A stretch of DNA of 48,198 bases from Actinomadura oligospora ATCC 43269 (GTDB taxonomy: Bacteria; Actinomycetota; Actinomycetes; Streptosporangiales; Streptosporangiaceae), in assembly GCF_000518265.1 (NCBI RefSeq), contig NZ_JADG01000013.1:339730-387927 (forward strand), written 5' to 3'. Below are positions 39,919 through 47,806 of the stretch, piece by piece. The position numbers and the translations under genes are program-made. Numbering within the stretch: the stretch's first letter is position 1; each line of letters starts with the position of its first letter. Below the pieces are notes generated by a model that saw only the letters and a list, made by a program, of their open reading frames with translations, ran no database searches and had not been told where the DNA came from.

Positions 39919-40752
39919 ATGGGCATCCGTAAATACAAGCCGACGACCCCGGGTCGTCGCGGCTCCAGCGTGGCCGACTTCGTCGAGATCACGCGCACCG
40001 AGCCGGAGAAGTCGCTGCTGCGTCCTCTCCCGAAGAAGGGCGGCCGTAACAACCACGGCCGCATCACCACCCGGCACCAGGGCGGCGGCCACAAGCGCGC
40101 GTACCGGCTGATCGACTTCCGCCGGCACGACAAGGACGGCGTCCCGGCGAAGGTCGCTCACATCGAGTACGACCCGAACCGCACCGCTCGTATCGCGCTG
40201 CTGCACTACGCCGACGGTGAGAAGCGTTACATCCTCGCGCCGCAGGGGCTCAAGCAGGGCGACCGGGTCGAGAACGGCCCCGGGTCGGACATCAAGCCCG
40301 GCAACTGCCTGCCGCTTCGCAACATCCCGACCGGTACGGTCATCCACGCCATCGAGCTGAAGCCCGGTGGCGGCGCGAAGATCGCCCGGTCCGCGGGTGC
40401 CGGCGTCCAGCTGCTCGCCAAGGAGGGCAGGTACGCCACGCTGCGTATGCCGTCCGGCGAAATGCGCATGGTGGACGTCCGCTGCCGCGCCACGGTGGGC
40501 GAGGTCGGCAACGCCGAACAGTCCAACATCAACTGGGGTAAGGCCGGCCGTATGCGGTGGAAGGGCAAGCGCCCGACCGTCCGCGGTGTCGCCATGAACC
40601 CGATCGACCACCCGCACGGTGGTGGTGAGGGTAAGACCTCCGGTGGCCGCCACCCGGTCAACCCGAACGGTAAGAAGGAAGGCCGGACTCGCAAGGCGAA
40701 CAAGTCCAGCGACCGTCTTATCGTCCGTCGTCGCAGCAAGAAGAAGCGGTAG
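39919..40752 (+). CDS. rplB: 50S ribosomal protein L2
   Basis: 277 residues. L2 is needed for subunit association and peptidyl transferase activity. N-terminus MGIRKYKPTTPGRRGSSVADF; RNA-binding core with NNHGRITTRHQGGGHKRAYRLIDFRR; C-terminal NPIDHPHGGGEGKTSGGRHPV with the conserved His needed for peptide bond formation; Lys/Arg-rich end. The 46-base gap before it is the only larger one between rplC and rplV, and its ribosome-binding site (AAGGGA) is modest. Confidence 0.98.
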   Translation: MGIRKYKPTTPGRRGSSVADFVEITRTEPEKSLLRPLPKKGGRNNHGRITTRHQGGGHKRAYRLIDFRRHDKDGVPAKVAHIEYDPNRTARIALLHYADGEKRYILAPQGLKQGDRVENGPGSDIKPGNCLPLRNIPTGTVIHAIELKPGGGAKIARSAGAGVQLLAKEGRYATLRMPSGEMRMVDVRCRATVGEVGNAEQSNINWGKAGRMRWKGKRPTVRGVAMNPIDHPHGGGEGKTSGGRHPVNPNGKKEGRTRKANKSSDRLIVRRRSKKKR

Positions 40753-40764
40753 GAGTCGCTCGCA

Positions 40765-41046
40765 ATGCCACGTAGCCTTAAGAAGGGCCCCTTCGTGGAC
40801 GACCACCTGATCAAGAAGGTGGACGCCCAGAACGAGAAGGGGACGAAGAACGTCATCAAGACGTGGTCGCGGCGCTCCATGATCGTGCCGGACATGATCG
40901 GTCACACGATCGCCGTGCACGACGGCCGCAAGCACGTCCCGGTGTTCATCACGGACGCCATGGTGGGACACAAGCTCGGCGAGTTCTCGCCGACGCGCAC
41001 GTTCCGCAGCCACGTCAAGGAAGACCGCCGCAGCCGTCGCGGCTGA
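40765..41046 (+). CDS. rpsS: 30S ribosomal protein S19
   Basis: 93 residues, MPRSLKKGPFVDDHLIKKV. S19 in the 30S head contacts S13 and the A-site tRNA region. Conserved TWSRRSMIVPDMIGHTIAVHDGRKHVPV and HKLGEFSPTRTF. Twelve bases after rplB, with AGGAG upstream. Confidence 0.98.
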   Translation: MPRSLKKGPFVDDHLIKKVDAQNEKGTKNVIKTWSRRSMIVPDMIGHTIAVHDGRKHVPVFITDAMVGHKLGEFSPTRTFRSHVKEDRRSRRG

Positions 41047-41075
41047 GCAGGAATCTGTAGGAGAGAGGAACAGCG

Positions 41076-41452
41076 ATGGAAGCCAGGGCCCAGGCACGGT
41101 TCATCCGTGTCACGCCCATGAAGGCTCGGCGCGTGGTGGACCTCATCCGCGGCCTGCCTGCCGCGGAGGCGCAGCAGGTGCTGCGGTTCGCCCCTCAGGC
41201 GGCGAGTGAGCCCGTGGGCAAGGTGCTCGCGAGTGCCATCGCCAACGCCGAGCACAACTTCAAGCTCGACACCGAGACGCTGGTCGTGAGCCACGCGTAC
41301 GTGGACGAGGGGCCGACGCTCAAGCGTTTCCGCCCCCGCGCCCAGGGTCGGGCTTACCGCATCAACAAGCGCACGAGCCACATCACGGTGGTCGTCGCCC
41401 CGCGTGACGAGGTCGCTGCGGCCGGCGGTAAGAAGACGAGGAGGGCCCGGTA

Positions 41453-41453
<1 letters not shown>
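41076..41453 (+). CDS. rplV: 50S ribosomal protein L22
   Basis: 125 residues. L22 lines the nascent-peptide tunnel with its beta-hairpin near GPTLKRFRPRAQGRAYRINKRTSHITVVV. N-terminus EARAQARFIRVTPMKARRVVDLIRG. The strong ribosome-binding site GGAGAGAGGA precedes the ATG. The stop TAG shares its last base with the rpsC GTG. Confidence 0.98.
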
Positions 41454-42307
<854 letters not shown>

Positions 42308-42315
42308 ACCGACCG

Positions 42316-42735
42316 ATGCTGATCCCTCGTAAGGTCAAGCACCGCAAGCAGCACCACCCGAAGCGCCGGGGCATGGCCAAGGGCGGCACCAAGGTCACCT
42401 TCGGTGAGTACGGCATCCAGGCCGTCGAGAGCGCGTACGTGACCAACCGGCAGATCGAGGCCGCGCGTATCGCCATGACCCGTCACATCAAGCGTGGCGG
42501 CAAGGTCTGGATCAACATCTTCCCGGACCGCCCGCTGACCAAGAAGCCCGCCGAGACCCGCATGGGTTCCGGTAAGGGCTCGGTCGAGTGGTGGGTGGCC
42601 AACATCAAGCCGGGCCGCGTGATGTTCGAGCTCTCCTACCCGAACGAGCAGATCGCTCGGGAGGCGCTCACCCGCGCGATCCACAAGCTGCCCATGAAGT
42701 GCAAGATCGTGAAGCGAGAGGGTGGTGAGTCCTGA
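42316..42735 (+). CDS. rplP: 50S ribosomal protein L16
   Basis: 139 residues, MLIPRKVKHRKQHHPKRRG. L16 organises the A-site tRNA elbow contact. Conserved GEYGIQAVESAYVTNRQIEAARIAMTRH, MGSGKGSVEWWVANIKPGR (residues about 82-100) and LPMKCKIVKREGGES. Avilamycin/evernimicin-type resistance positions (Arg-rich loop) look ordinary. The stop overlaps the rpmC start by one base. Confidence 0.98.
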   Translation: MLIPRKVKHRKQHHPKRRGMAKGGTKVTFGEYGIQAVESAYVTNRQIEAARIAMTRHIKRGGKVWINIFPDRPLTKKPAETRMGSGKGSVEWWVANIKPGRVMFELSYPNEQIAREALTRAIHKLPMKCKIVKREGGES

Positions 42736-42977
42736 TGGCCAAGGGTCTTACCGCCGACGACCTGCGGACCGAGCCTGAGGACGTGCTGGTCACCAAGCTG
42801 AAGGAGGCGAAGGAGGAGCTCTTCAACCTCCGCTTCCAGGCCGCGACCGGCCAGCTTGAGAGCCACGGGCGTCTGCGTACGGTGAAGCAGGAGATCGCCC
42901 GCATCTACACCGTCATGCGCGAGCGCGAGCTCGGCATCGTCACGGTTGCCGACGACGCCGCGGAGGGCGAGAAGTAA
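42735..42977 (+). CDS. rpmC: 50S ribosomal protein L29
   Basis: 80 residues, two-helix hairpin protein near the tunnel exit. Signature LKEAKEELFNLRFQAATGQLESHGRLRTVKQEIARIYTVMRERE; the last ~15 residues are acidic (ADDAAEGEK). ATG overlaps the rplP stop (TGATG), and its own stop overlaps the rpsQ start (TAATG). Confidence 0.97.
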   Translation: MAKGLTADDLRTEPEDVLVTKLKEAKEELFNLRFQAATGQLESHGRLRTVKQEIARIYTVMRERELGIVTVADDAAEGEK

Positions 42978-43249
42978 TGGCTGAGCAGACCGAAGCGCGC
43001 GGCACCACCCGCAAGGTGCTCGAGGGCCTCGTGGTCTCCGACAAGATGGACAAGACCGTGGTCGTGTCCGTCGAGGACCGCGTCAAGCACGCGAAGTACC
43101 ACAAGGTCATCCGCCGCACGAAGAACTACAAGGCGCACGACGAGGCCAACGAGTGTGGCATCGGCGACCGCGTCCGCCTGATGGAGACCCGCCCGCTGTC
43201 GGCGACCAAGCGCTGGCGCGTGGTGGAGATCCTCGAGAAGGCCAAGTAA
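42977..43249 (+). CDS. rpsQ: 30S ribosomal protein S17
   Basis: 90 residues. S17 is a primary 16S rRNA-binding protein. Conserved KVLEGLVVSDKMDKTVVVSVEDRVKHAKYHKVIRRTKNYKAHDE and CGIGDRVRLMETRPLSATKRWRVVEIL. Last gene of the S10 operon; a 157-base gap with hairpins follows. Confidence 0.97.
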   Translation: MAEQTEARGTTRKVLEGLVVSDKMDKTVVVSVEDRVKHAKYHKVIRRTKNYKAHDEANECGIGDRVRLMETRPLSATKRWRVVEILEKAK

Positions 43250-43257
43250 CCAGGGAG

Positions 43258-43381
43258 CTCCGCCCCATCCGGGGCGCCTCCCGACAGACTCCCCGTGGGC
43301 GGGCCCTCCCCGAGAGGGCCCGCGTTCGGGGGGAGACCAGTGAAGGTTCCGCCAGGCTCCACGAGCGAGGCTCTGTGGAGA
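43258..43381 (+). promoter_or_regulatory. hairpin-rich leader between rpsQ and rplN
   Basis: Three dyads in the junction of the S10 and spc operons: CGCCCC/GGGGCG (43261-43276), GCGGGCCCTC/GAGGGCCCGC (43299-43323, perfect 10 bp, loop CCCGA, then GTTCGG), and CTCCAC...GTGGAG (43358-43381, about 12-base loop). The second may terminate or attenuate the S10 transcript. No clear promoter hexamers are seen before rplN. Confidence 0.5.
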
Positions 43382-43406
43382 ACCGGTGTGACGAAATGGA
43401 GTTGAC

Positions 43407-43775
43407 GTGATCCAGCAGGAGTCGCGACTCAAGGTCGCCGACAACACGGGTGCGAAGGAGATCCTTTGCATCCGCGTTCTCGGTGGCTCGGGTCGGCGCT
43501 ACGCGGGAGTCGGCGACGTCATTGTCGCGACGGTGAAGGACGCCCTTCCCGGCGCGGGCGTGAAGAAGGGTGACGTCGTCAAGGCGGTCGTCGTGCGCAC
43601 CCGCAAGGAGCGCCGGCGCCCGGACGGCTCCTACATCCGCTTCGACGAGAACGCGGCCGTCCTGATCAAGGACGGCGGCGACCCCCGTGGCACCCGCATC
43701 TTCGGCCCGGTCGGCCGTGAACTGCGCGAGAAGAAGTTCATGCGCATCATCTCGCTCGCGCCGGAGGTGCTGTGA
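43407..43775 (+). CDS. rplN: 50S ribosomal protein L14
   Basis: 122 residues from GTG (MIQQESRLKVADNTGAKEILCIRVLGG). L14 lies at the subunit interface and is contacted by the silencing factor RsfS. Conserved GVGDVIVATVKDALPG and RTRKERRRPDGSYIRFDENAAVLI. First gene of the spc operon. The stop overlaps the rplX start. Confidence 0.98.
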   Translation: MIQQESRLKVADNTGAKEILCIRVLGGSGRRYAGVGDVIVATVKDALPGAGVKKGDVVKAVVVRTRKERRRPDGSYIRFDENAAVLIKDGGDPRGTRIFGPVGRELREKKFMRIISLAPEVL

Positions 43776-44083
43776 TGAAGATCAGGAAGGGCGACGAGGT
43801 CGTCGTCATCGCCGGCAAGGACAAGGGTGCGACCGGCAAGGTCATCCGTGTCATTCCGCGTGAGGAGCGCGTCGTCGTCGAGGGCGTCAACCTCATCACG
43901 AAGAACATCAAGGCCGACGCGCAGCGAGCTGGCAAGGAAAGCGGCCGCGTGACCGTCGAGGCGCCGCTCCACGTGAGCAACGTGGCCCTGGCCGAGGACG
44001 GCAAGCCCGTCCGGGTGGGCTACCGCGTCAACGAGGACGGCACCAAGGTCCGGATCTCGCGCCGTAGCGGCAAGGAGATCTGA
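43775..44083 (+). CDS. rplX: 50S ribosomal protein L24
   Basis: 102 residues from the ATG at 43775 (MKIRKGDEVVVIAGKDKGATGKVIRV), which overlaps the rplN stop in TGATG. A GTG one codon earlier is possible, but MKI is the usual start. L24 is an assembly-initiator protein with an N-terminal KOW motif (about residues 4-30). Conserved EGVNLITKNIKA and PLHVSNVALA. Confidence 0.96.
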   Translation: MKIRKGDEVVVIAGKDKGATGKVIRVIPREERVVVEGVNLITKNIKADAQRAGKESGRVTVEAPLHVSNVALAEDGKPVRVGYRVNEDGTKVRISRRSGKEI

Positions 44084-44084
44084 G

Positions 44085-44660
44085 ATGACCGAGACCGTTA
44101 CCGAGCGTCCCGTCCCGCAGCCGCGTCTGAAGCTCCGCTACCGCGACGAGATCGTCAAGGGCATGCAGGAGCAGTTCGGCTACAGCAACATCATGCTGGT
44201 GCCGGGCCTGACGAAGATCGTCGTCAACATGGGTGTCGGCGACGCCGCCAAGGACGCCAAGCTGATCGAGGGCGCCGTCCGCGACCTGGCCGCGATCACC
44301 GGCCAGAAGCCGGCCGTCAACCGGGCCAAGAAGTCCATCGCGCAGTTCAAGCTGCGTGAGGGCATGCCGATCGGCGCGCACGTCACGATGCGCGGCGACC
44401 GCATGTGGGAGTTCCTGGACCGGCTGCTCGCCACCGCGCTGCCCCGTATCCGCGACTTCCGCGGCCTGTCGCCGAAGCAGTTCGACGGCAACGGGAACTA
44501 CACCTTCGGTCTGACCGAGCAGGTCATGTTCCACGAGGTGGACCCGGACAAGATCGACCGCGTCCGCGGCATGGACATCACCGTGGTGACCACCGCCAAG
44601 ACCGATGACGAGGGCCGGGCGCTGCTGAAGCTCCTGGGCTTCCCGTTCAAGGAGAACTGA
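44085..44660 (+). CDS. rplE: 50S ribosomal protein L5
   Basis: 191 residues. L5 binds 5S rRNA and bridges to the 30S head. A short N-terminal addition (TETVTERPVPQPRLKLRY) precedes the core: SNIMLVPGLTKIVVNMGVGDA, GQKPAVNRAKKSIAQFKLREGMPIGAHVTMRG, and a C-terminus with GMDITVVTTAKTDDEGRALLKLLGFPF. One base separates it from rplX. Confidence 0.98.
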   Translation: MTETVTERPVPQPRLKLRYRDEIVKGMQEQFGYSNIMLVPGLTKIVVNMGVGDAAKDAKLIEGAVRDLAAITGQKPAVNRAKKSIAQFKLREGMPIGAHVTMRGDRMWEFLDRLLATALPRIRDFRGLSPKQFDGNGNYTFGLTEQVMFHEVDPDKIDRVRGMDITVVTTAKTDDEGRALLKLLGFPFKEN

Positions 44661-44662
44661 GC

Positions 44663-44848
44663 ATGGCGAAGAAGAGCCTGATCGCCAAGGCGGCTCGGAA
44701 GCCCAAGTTCGGCGTGCGCGCGTACACCCGCTGCTCGCGCTGCGGCCGTCCGCGTTCCGTGTACCGCAAGTTCGGCCTGTGCCGCGTCTGCTTCCGCGAG
44801 ATGGCGCACCGGGGCGAGCTGCCGGGCATCACGAAGTCGAGCTGGTAA
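44663..44848 (+). CDS. rpsN: 30S ribosomal protein S14, zinc-binding (type Z)
   Basis: 61 residues, the short zinc form of S14. Four Cys ligands: C24, C27, C40, C43 (CSRCG...CRVC). MAKKSLIAKAARKPKFGVRAYTR is typical. Many actinobacteria carry a second, Cys-less S14 elsewhere for zinc starvation; this is the C+ copy. Only two bases separate it from rplE. A 127-base gap with a strong hairpin follows. Confidence 0.98.
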   Translation: MAKKSLIAKAARKPKFGVRAYTRCSRCGRPRSVYRKFGLCRVCFREMAHRGELPGITKSSW

Positions 44849-44910
44849 ACAGCCCAGCCTGTAATAACCACCGGGCATCTGACGAAGGTGCCCATGACCG
44901 CGCCAAAGGT

Positions 44911-44946
44911 CCATCCGTCCCGCCCGCGAGCGGGCCGGGCGGATGG
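44911..44946 (+). promoter_or_regulatory. 15-bp hairpin upstream of rpsH
   Basis: CCATCCGTCCCGCCC (44911-44925) pairs with GGGCCGGGCGGATGG (44932-44946) with one G-U and one mismatch around loop GCGAGC. It ends 29 bases before the rpsH start and has no T-run, so it is probably a structured mRNA element. Confidence 0.6.
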
Positions 44947-44975
44947 AAACCGTGGCGAGGGAGGGCCAGTAGGCC

Positions 44976-45374
44976 ATGACGATGACCGACCCGATCGCAG
45001 ACATGCTGACGCGTCTGCGGAACGCTAACTCGGCGTACCACGACTCGGTGTCGATGCCGTACTCGAAGATCAAGGCCCACATCGCCGAGATCCTCCAGCA
45101 GGAGGGCTACATCTCCGGCTGGAGCGTCGAGGACGCCGAGGTGGGCAAGAAGCTCCTGGTCGAGCTGAAGTTCGGTCCGACCCGTGAGCGTTCGATCGCC
45201 GGCATCAAGCGCGTTTCCAAGCCCGGTCTCCGGGTGTACGCGAAGAAGGACAACCTGCCCAAGGTCCTGGGCGGCCTGGGCGTCGCGATCATCTCGACGT
45301 CCTCCGGCCTCATGACCGACCGGCAGGCGGGCAAGCGCGGCGTGGGCGGCGAAGTCCTCGCCTACGTCTGGTAG
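44976..45374 (+). CDS. rpsH: 30S ribosomal protein S8
   Basis: 132 residues, MTMTDPIADMLTRLRNANSAYH; a second ATG two codons later is an alternative start. S8 binds the central domain of 16S rRNA and in E. coli also represses the spc operon by binding its mRNA. Conserved IKRVSKPGLRVYAKKDNLPKVLGGLGVAIISTSSGLMTDRQA. Preceded by GAGGGAGGG and by a 15-bp hairpin in an unusually wide gap. Confidence 0.98.
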   Translation: MTMTDPIADMLTRLRNANSAYHDSVSMPYSKIKAHIAEILQQEGYISGWSVEDAEVGKKLLVELKFGPTRERSIAGIKRVSKPGLRVYAKKDNLPKVLGGLGVAIISTSSGLMTDRQAGKRGVGGEVLAYVW

Positions 45375-45391
45375 AGGGGAGGATTCGAAGA

Positions 45392-45928
45392 ATGTCTCGC
45401 ATTGGACGTCTCCCCATCACCGTGCCCGGTGGCGTCGAGGTGAACGTCGACGGTCGTGATGTCTCGGTCAAGGGCCCGAAGGGTGCCCTGTCGCTGACCG
45501 TCGCGGAGCCGATCGAGGTCGCGCTGGAGGACGGTCAGCTGACCGTGTCCCGGCCGAACGACATCAACACTGTTCGCGCGCTGCACGGCCTGACGCGGTC
45601 GCTGATCAACAACATGGTGGTCGGCGTCACCGAGGGGTACAAGAAGACCCTGGTCATCCAGGGCGTCGGTTACCGCGTGGTGGCCAAGGGCAAGAACCTG
45701 GAGTTCTCGCTCGGGTACAGCCACCCGATCACGGTCGAGCCGCCGGAAGGCATCACCTTCACGGTGGAGAAGCCGACCCAGCTGGTCGTCGAGGGCATCG
45801 ACAAGCAGAAGGTCGGCGAGGTCGCCGCCAACATTCGTAAGCTGCGCAAGCCCGACCCGTACAAGGGCAAGGGTGTGCGGTACGAAGGCGAGCAGATCCG
45901 CCGCAAGGTCGGAAAGGCTGGTAAGTAG
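45392..45928 (+). CDS. rplF: 50S ribosomal protein L6
   Basis: 178 residues with the two L6 repeats. MSRIGRLPITVPGGVEVNVDG begins the first; the second ends KPDPYKGKGVRYEGEQIRRKVGKAGK. L6 supports the sarcin-ricin loop region used by translation factors. Seventeen bases after rpsH, with GGGGAGGA upstream. Confidence 0.98.
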   Translation: MSRIGRLPITVPGGVEVNVDGRDVSVKGPKGALSLTVAEPIEVALEDGQLTVSRPNDINTVRALHGLTRSLINNMVVGVTEGYKKTLVIQGVGYRVVAKGKNLEFSLGYSHPITVEPPEGITFTVEKPTQLVVEGIDKQKVGEVAANIRKLRKPDPYKGKGVRYEGEQIRRKVGKAGK

Positions 45929-45930
45929 TC

Positions 45931-46317
45931 ATGGCAGGCACGAAGCACCTGGCCGGCAAGGCCACGTCGAAGCGTGCGCTGGCCCGCAAGCGGCGGCACC
46001 TGCGGGTCCGCAAGAAGGTCCTCGGCACCGCCGAGCGTCCCCGCCTTGTCGTGACGCGCTCCAACCAGCACATGTTCGCTCAGGTCATCGACGACTCCAA
46101 GGGCCACACCGTGGCCTGGGCGTCGACGATGGAGGCCGACCTGCGCGCCTCCGACGGCGACAAGACGGCGAAGTCCCGCAAGGTCGGCGAGCTGCTCGCC
46201 GAGCGCGCGCAGGCCGCCGGAGTGACCGCTGTGGTCTTCGACCGTGGCGGCAACAAGTACCACGGTCGCGTCGCCGCCGTCGCGGACGGCGCTCGTGAGG
46301 GGGGCCTGAAGCTCTGA
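45931..46317 (+). CDS. rplR: 50S ribosomal protein L18
   Basis: 128 residues. L18 binds 5S rRNA with L5 and L25-type proteins. Basic N-terminus (AGTKHLAGKATSKRALARKRRHLRVRKKV), then RPRLVVTRSNQHMFAQVIDDSKGHTVAWAS and VFDRGGNKYHGRVAAVADGAREGGLKL. Two bases after the rplF stop. Confidence 0.98.
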   Translation: MAGTKHLAGKATSKRALARKRRHLRVRKKVLGTAERPRLVVTRSNQHMFAQVIDDSKGHTVAWASTMEADLRASDGDKTAKSRKVGELLAERAQAAGVTAVVFDRGGNKYHGRVAAVADGAREGGLKL

Positions 46318-46351
46318 TGGCTCTCACGACCAACGAGAAGAGGAACCACTG

Positions 46352-46975
46352 ATGGCAGCGCAGAGGCGTGGTGGCGGTCAGGGTGGCGACCGTCGCGACG
46401 GCCGCCGCGATGACCGTCGCGGTGGCGCCGACAAGGGCCAGTCGTACATCGAGAAGGTCGTGGCGATCAACCGTGTCGCCAAGGTCGTCAAGGGTGGACG
46501 GCGCTTCAGCTTCACCGCCCTGGTGATCGTCGGTGACGGCAACGGCACCGTCGGCGTCGGGTACGGCAAGGCCAAGGAGGTGCCCGCGGCGATCGCCAAG
46601 GGCGTCGAAGAGGCCAAGAAGCACTTCTTCAAGGTGCCGCGGATCCAGGGCACCATCCCTCACACCGTCCAGGGTGAGGCCGCCGCGGGTGTCGTCCTGC
46701 TGCGTCCCGCGTCCCCCGGTACCGGTGTGATCGCGGGTGGCCCGGTGCGCGCCGTCCTGGAGTGCGCCGGCATCCACGACGTGCTGAGCAAGTCGCTCGG
46801 CACCGACAACGCGATCAACATCGTTCACGCCACCGTGGACGGTCTGAAGCAGCTCAAGCGTCCCGAGGAGATCGCGGCCAAGCGCGGCCTGCCGATCGAG
46901 GACGTGGCGCCGGCCGCCATGCTGCGGGCTCGGGCCGCCGGGTCCGAGGCCCGGACGGAGGCCACCGCGTCATGA
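46352..46975 (+). CDS. rpsE: 30S ribosomal protein S5 with Arg/Gly-rich N-terminus
   Basis: 207 residues. S5 lines the mRNA entry tunnel and affects accuracy. Residues 1-30 are an Arg/Gly/Asp-rich extension (AAQRRGGGQGGDRRDGRRDD), followed by the normal S5 core: YIEKVVAINRVAKVVKGGRRFSFTALVIVGDGNGTVGVGYGKAKEVP. The spectinomycin loop (VAKVVKGGRRFSF) is of the wild type. The stop overlaps the rpmD start (ATGA). Confidence 0.98.
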   Translation: MAAQRRGGGQGGDRRDGRRDDRRGGADKGQSYIEKVVAINRVAKVVKGGRRFSFTALVIVGDGNGTVGVGYGKAKEVPAAIAKGVEEAKKHFFKVPRIQGTIPHTVQGEAAAGVVLLRPASPGTGVIAGGPVRAVLECAGIHDVLSKSLGTDNAINIVHATVDGLKQLKRPEEIAAKRGLPIEDVAPAAMLRARAAGSEARTEATAS

Positions 46976-47154
46976 GCCAGCTGAAGATCACGCAGACCAA
47001 GTCTGTGATCAGCGAGAAGCAGAACCAGCGTGACACGCTGCGGACGCTGGGCCTCAAGAAGATCGGCCAGTCGGTCGTCCGTGAGGACTCCCAGCAGGTT
47101 CGTGGCATGATCCGGACGGTTGACCACCTGGTCTCCGTCGAGGAGGTCGACTGA
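46972..47154 (+). CDS. rpmD: 50S ribosomal protein L30
   Basis: 60 residues, the compact bacterial L30: MSQLKITQTKSVISEKQNQRDTLRTLGLKKIGQSVVREDSQQVRGMIRTVDHLVSVEEVD in two parts. The ATG at 46972 overlaps the rpsE stop. The longer upstream frame is the shadow of rpsE. One base separates it from rplO. Confidence 0.97.
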   Translation: MSQLKITQTKSVISEKQNQRDTLRTLGLKKIGQSVVREDSQQVRGMIRTVDHLVSVEEVD

Positions 47155-47155
47155 C

Positions 47156-47617
47156 ATGGCCGACGCCACCGAGGGCACCCCGCTCAAGGTGCACGACCTG
47201 CGTCCGGCCCCCGGCGCCAACCGCGCGAAGACCCGCAAGGGTCGCGGCGAGGCGTCCAAGGGCAAGACCGCAGGCCGCGGCACCAAGGGCACCAAGGCCC
47301 GTAACACCGTTCCGGTCGGGTTCGAGGGCGGTCAGATGCCCCTGATCCGCCGGATTCCGAAGCTCAAGGGCTTCAAGAACCCCAACCGGGTCGAGTTCCA
47401 GGTCGTGAACCTGGACAAGCTCACCGCCCTCTACCCCGAGGGTGGAGAGGTGACCGCCGAGGACCTGGCGGCCAAGGGCGCGGTGCGCTCCGGCCGTCCG
47501 GTGAAGATCCTCGGCACCGGTGAGATCTCCGTCGCCGTCCAGGTGAAGGTGCACGCCTTCTCCGGTGCGGCCAAGGAGAAGATCGCGGCCGCCGGCGGTA
47601 CCGCCGAGCAGCTCTGA
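47156..47617 (+). CDS. rplO: 50S ribosomal protein L15
   Basis: 153 residues from the ATG at 47156. L15 is a late assembly protein deep in the 50S subunit. Gly/Arg-rich N-terminal extension KVHDLRPAPGANRAKTRKGRGEASKGKTAGRG, followed by GFEGGQMPLIRRIPKLKGFKN and the C-terminal domain with VKVHAFSGAAKEKIAAAGGTAEQL. Last gene of the spc operon before a large hairpin and secY. Confidence 0.98.
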   Translation: MADATEGTPLKVHDLRPAPGANRAKTRKGRGEASKGKTAGRGTKGTKARNTVPVGFEGGQMPLIRRIPKLKGFKNPNRVEFQVVNLDKLTALYPEGGEVTAEDLAAKGAVRSGRPVKILGTGEISVAVQVKVHAFSGAAKEKIAAAGGTAEQL

Positions 47618-47629
47618 GATCGACACCCG

Positions 47630-47701
47630 TGAGACCGGGGCCAGAGTCCACCACGTGTCCGGGCCGGTGGGCCCGCCGCGTGGGGACCGGCCCCGGTCTC
47701 A
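47630..47701 (+). terminator. large hairpin between rplO and secY
   Basis: TGAGACCGGGGCC (47630-47642) pairs perfectly with GGCCCCGGTCTCA (47689-47701). The 46-base interior contains further pairing (GGGCC/GGCCC near 47661-47673, CCAC/GTGG). TCTGCTGTT follows. It can act as a terminator or attenuator before secY. Confidence 0.65.
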
Positions 47702-47706
47702 TCTGC

Positions 47707-47715
47707 TGTTAGAGT
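47707..47715 (+). promoter_or_regulatory. possible extended -10 promoter of secY
   Basis: TGTTAGAGT gives a TGn extension and the -10 hexamer TAGAGT (47710-47715). The -35 region is occupied by the terminator arm and has no match. A start near 47722 would give a leader of about 85 bases. Confidence 0.35.
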
Positions 47716-47806
47716 CTCCCCGGCGGTGGTGGCCGACGTTCGCGCGTCAGGCCCCCCGCCGTTGTTGCCCATGGGCTGATTTTCCGCAAGCTCCGCAGGA
47801 GGAATG

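Noticed and set aside
43772..43774. GTG start for rplX
   Set aside because: Would add one Met before MKI; possible, but the ATG at 43775 matches the family.
47804..47806. ATG start for secY
   Set aside because: Only one base after AGGAGG; the GTG at 47807 has better spacing and gives the usual MLTAF start.
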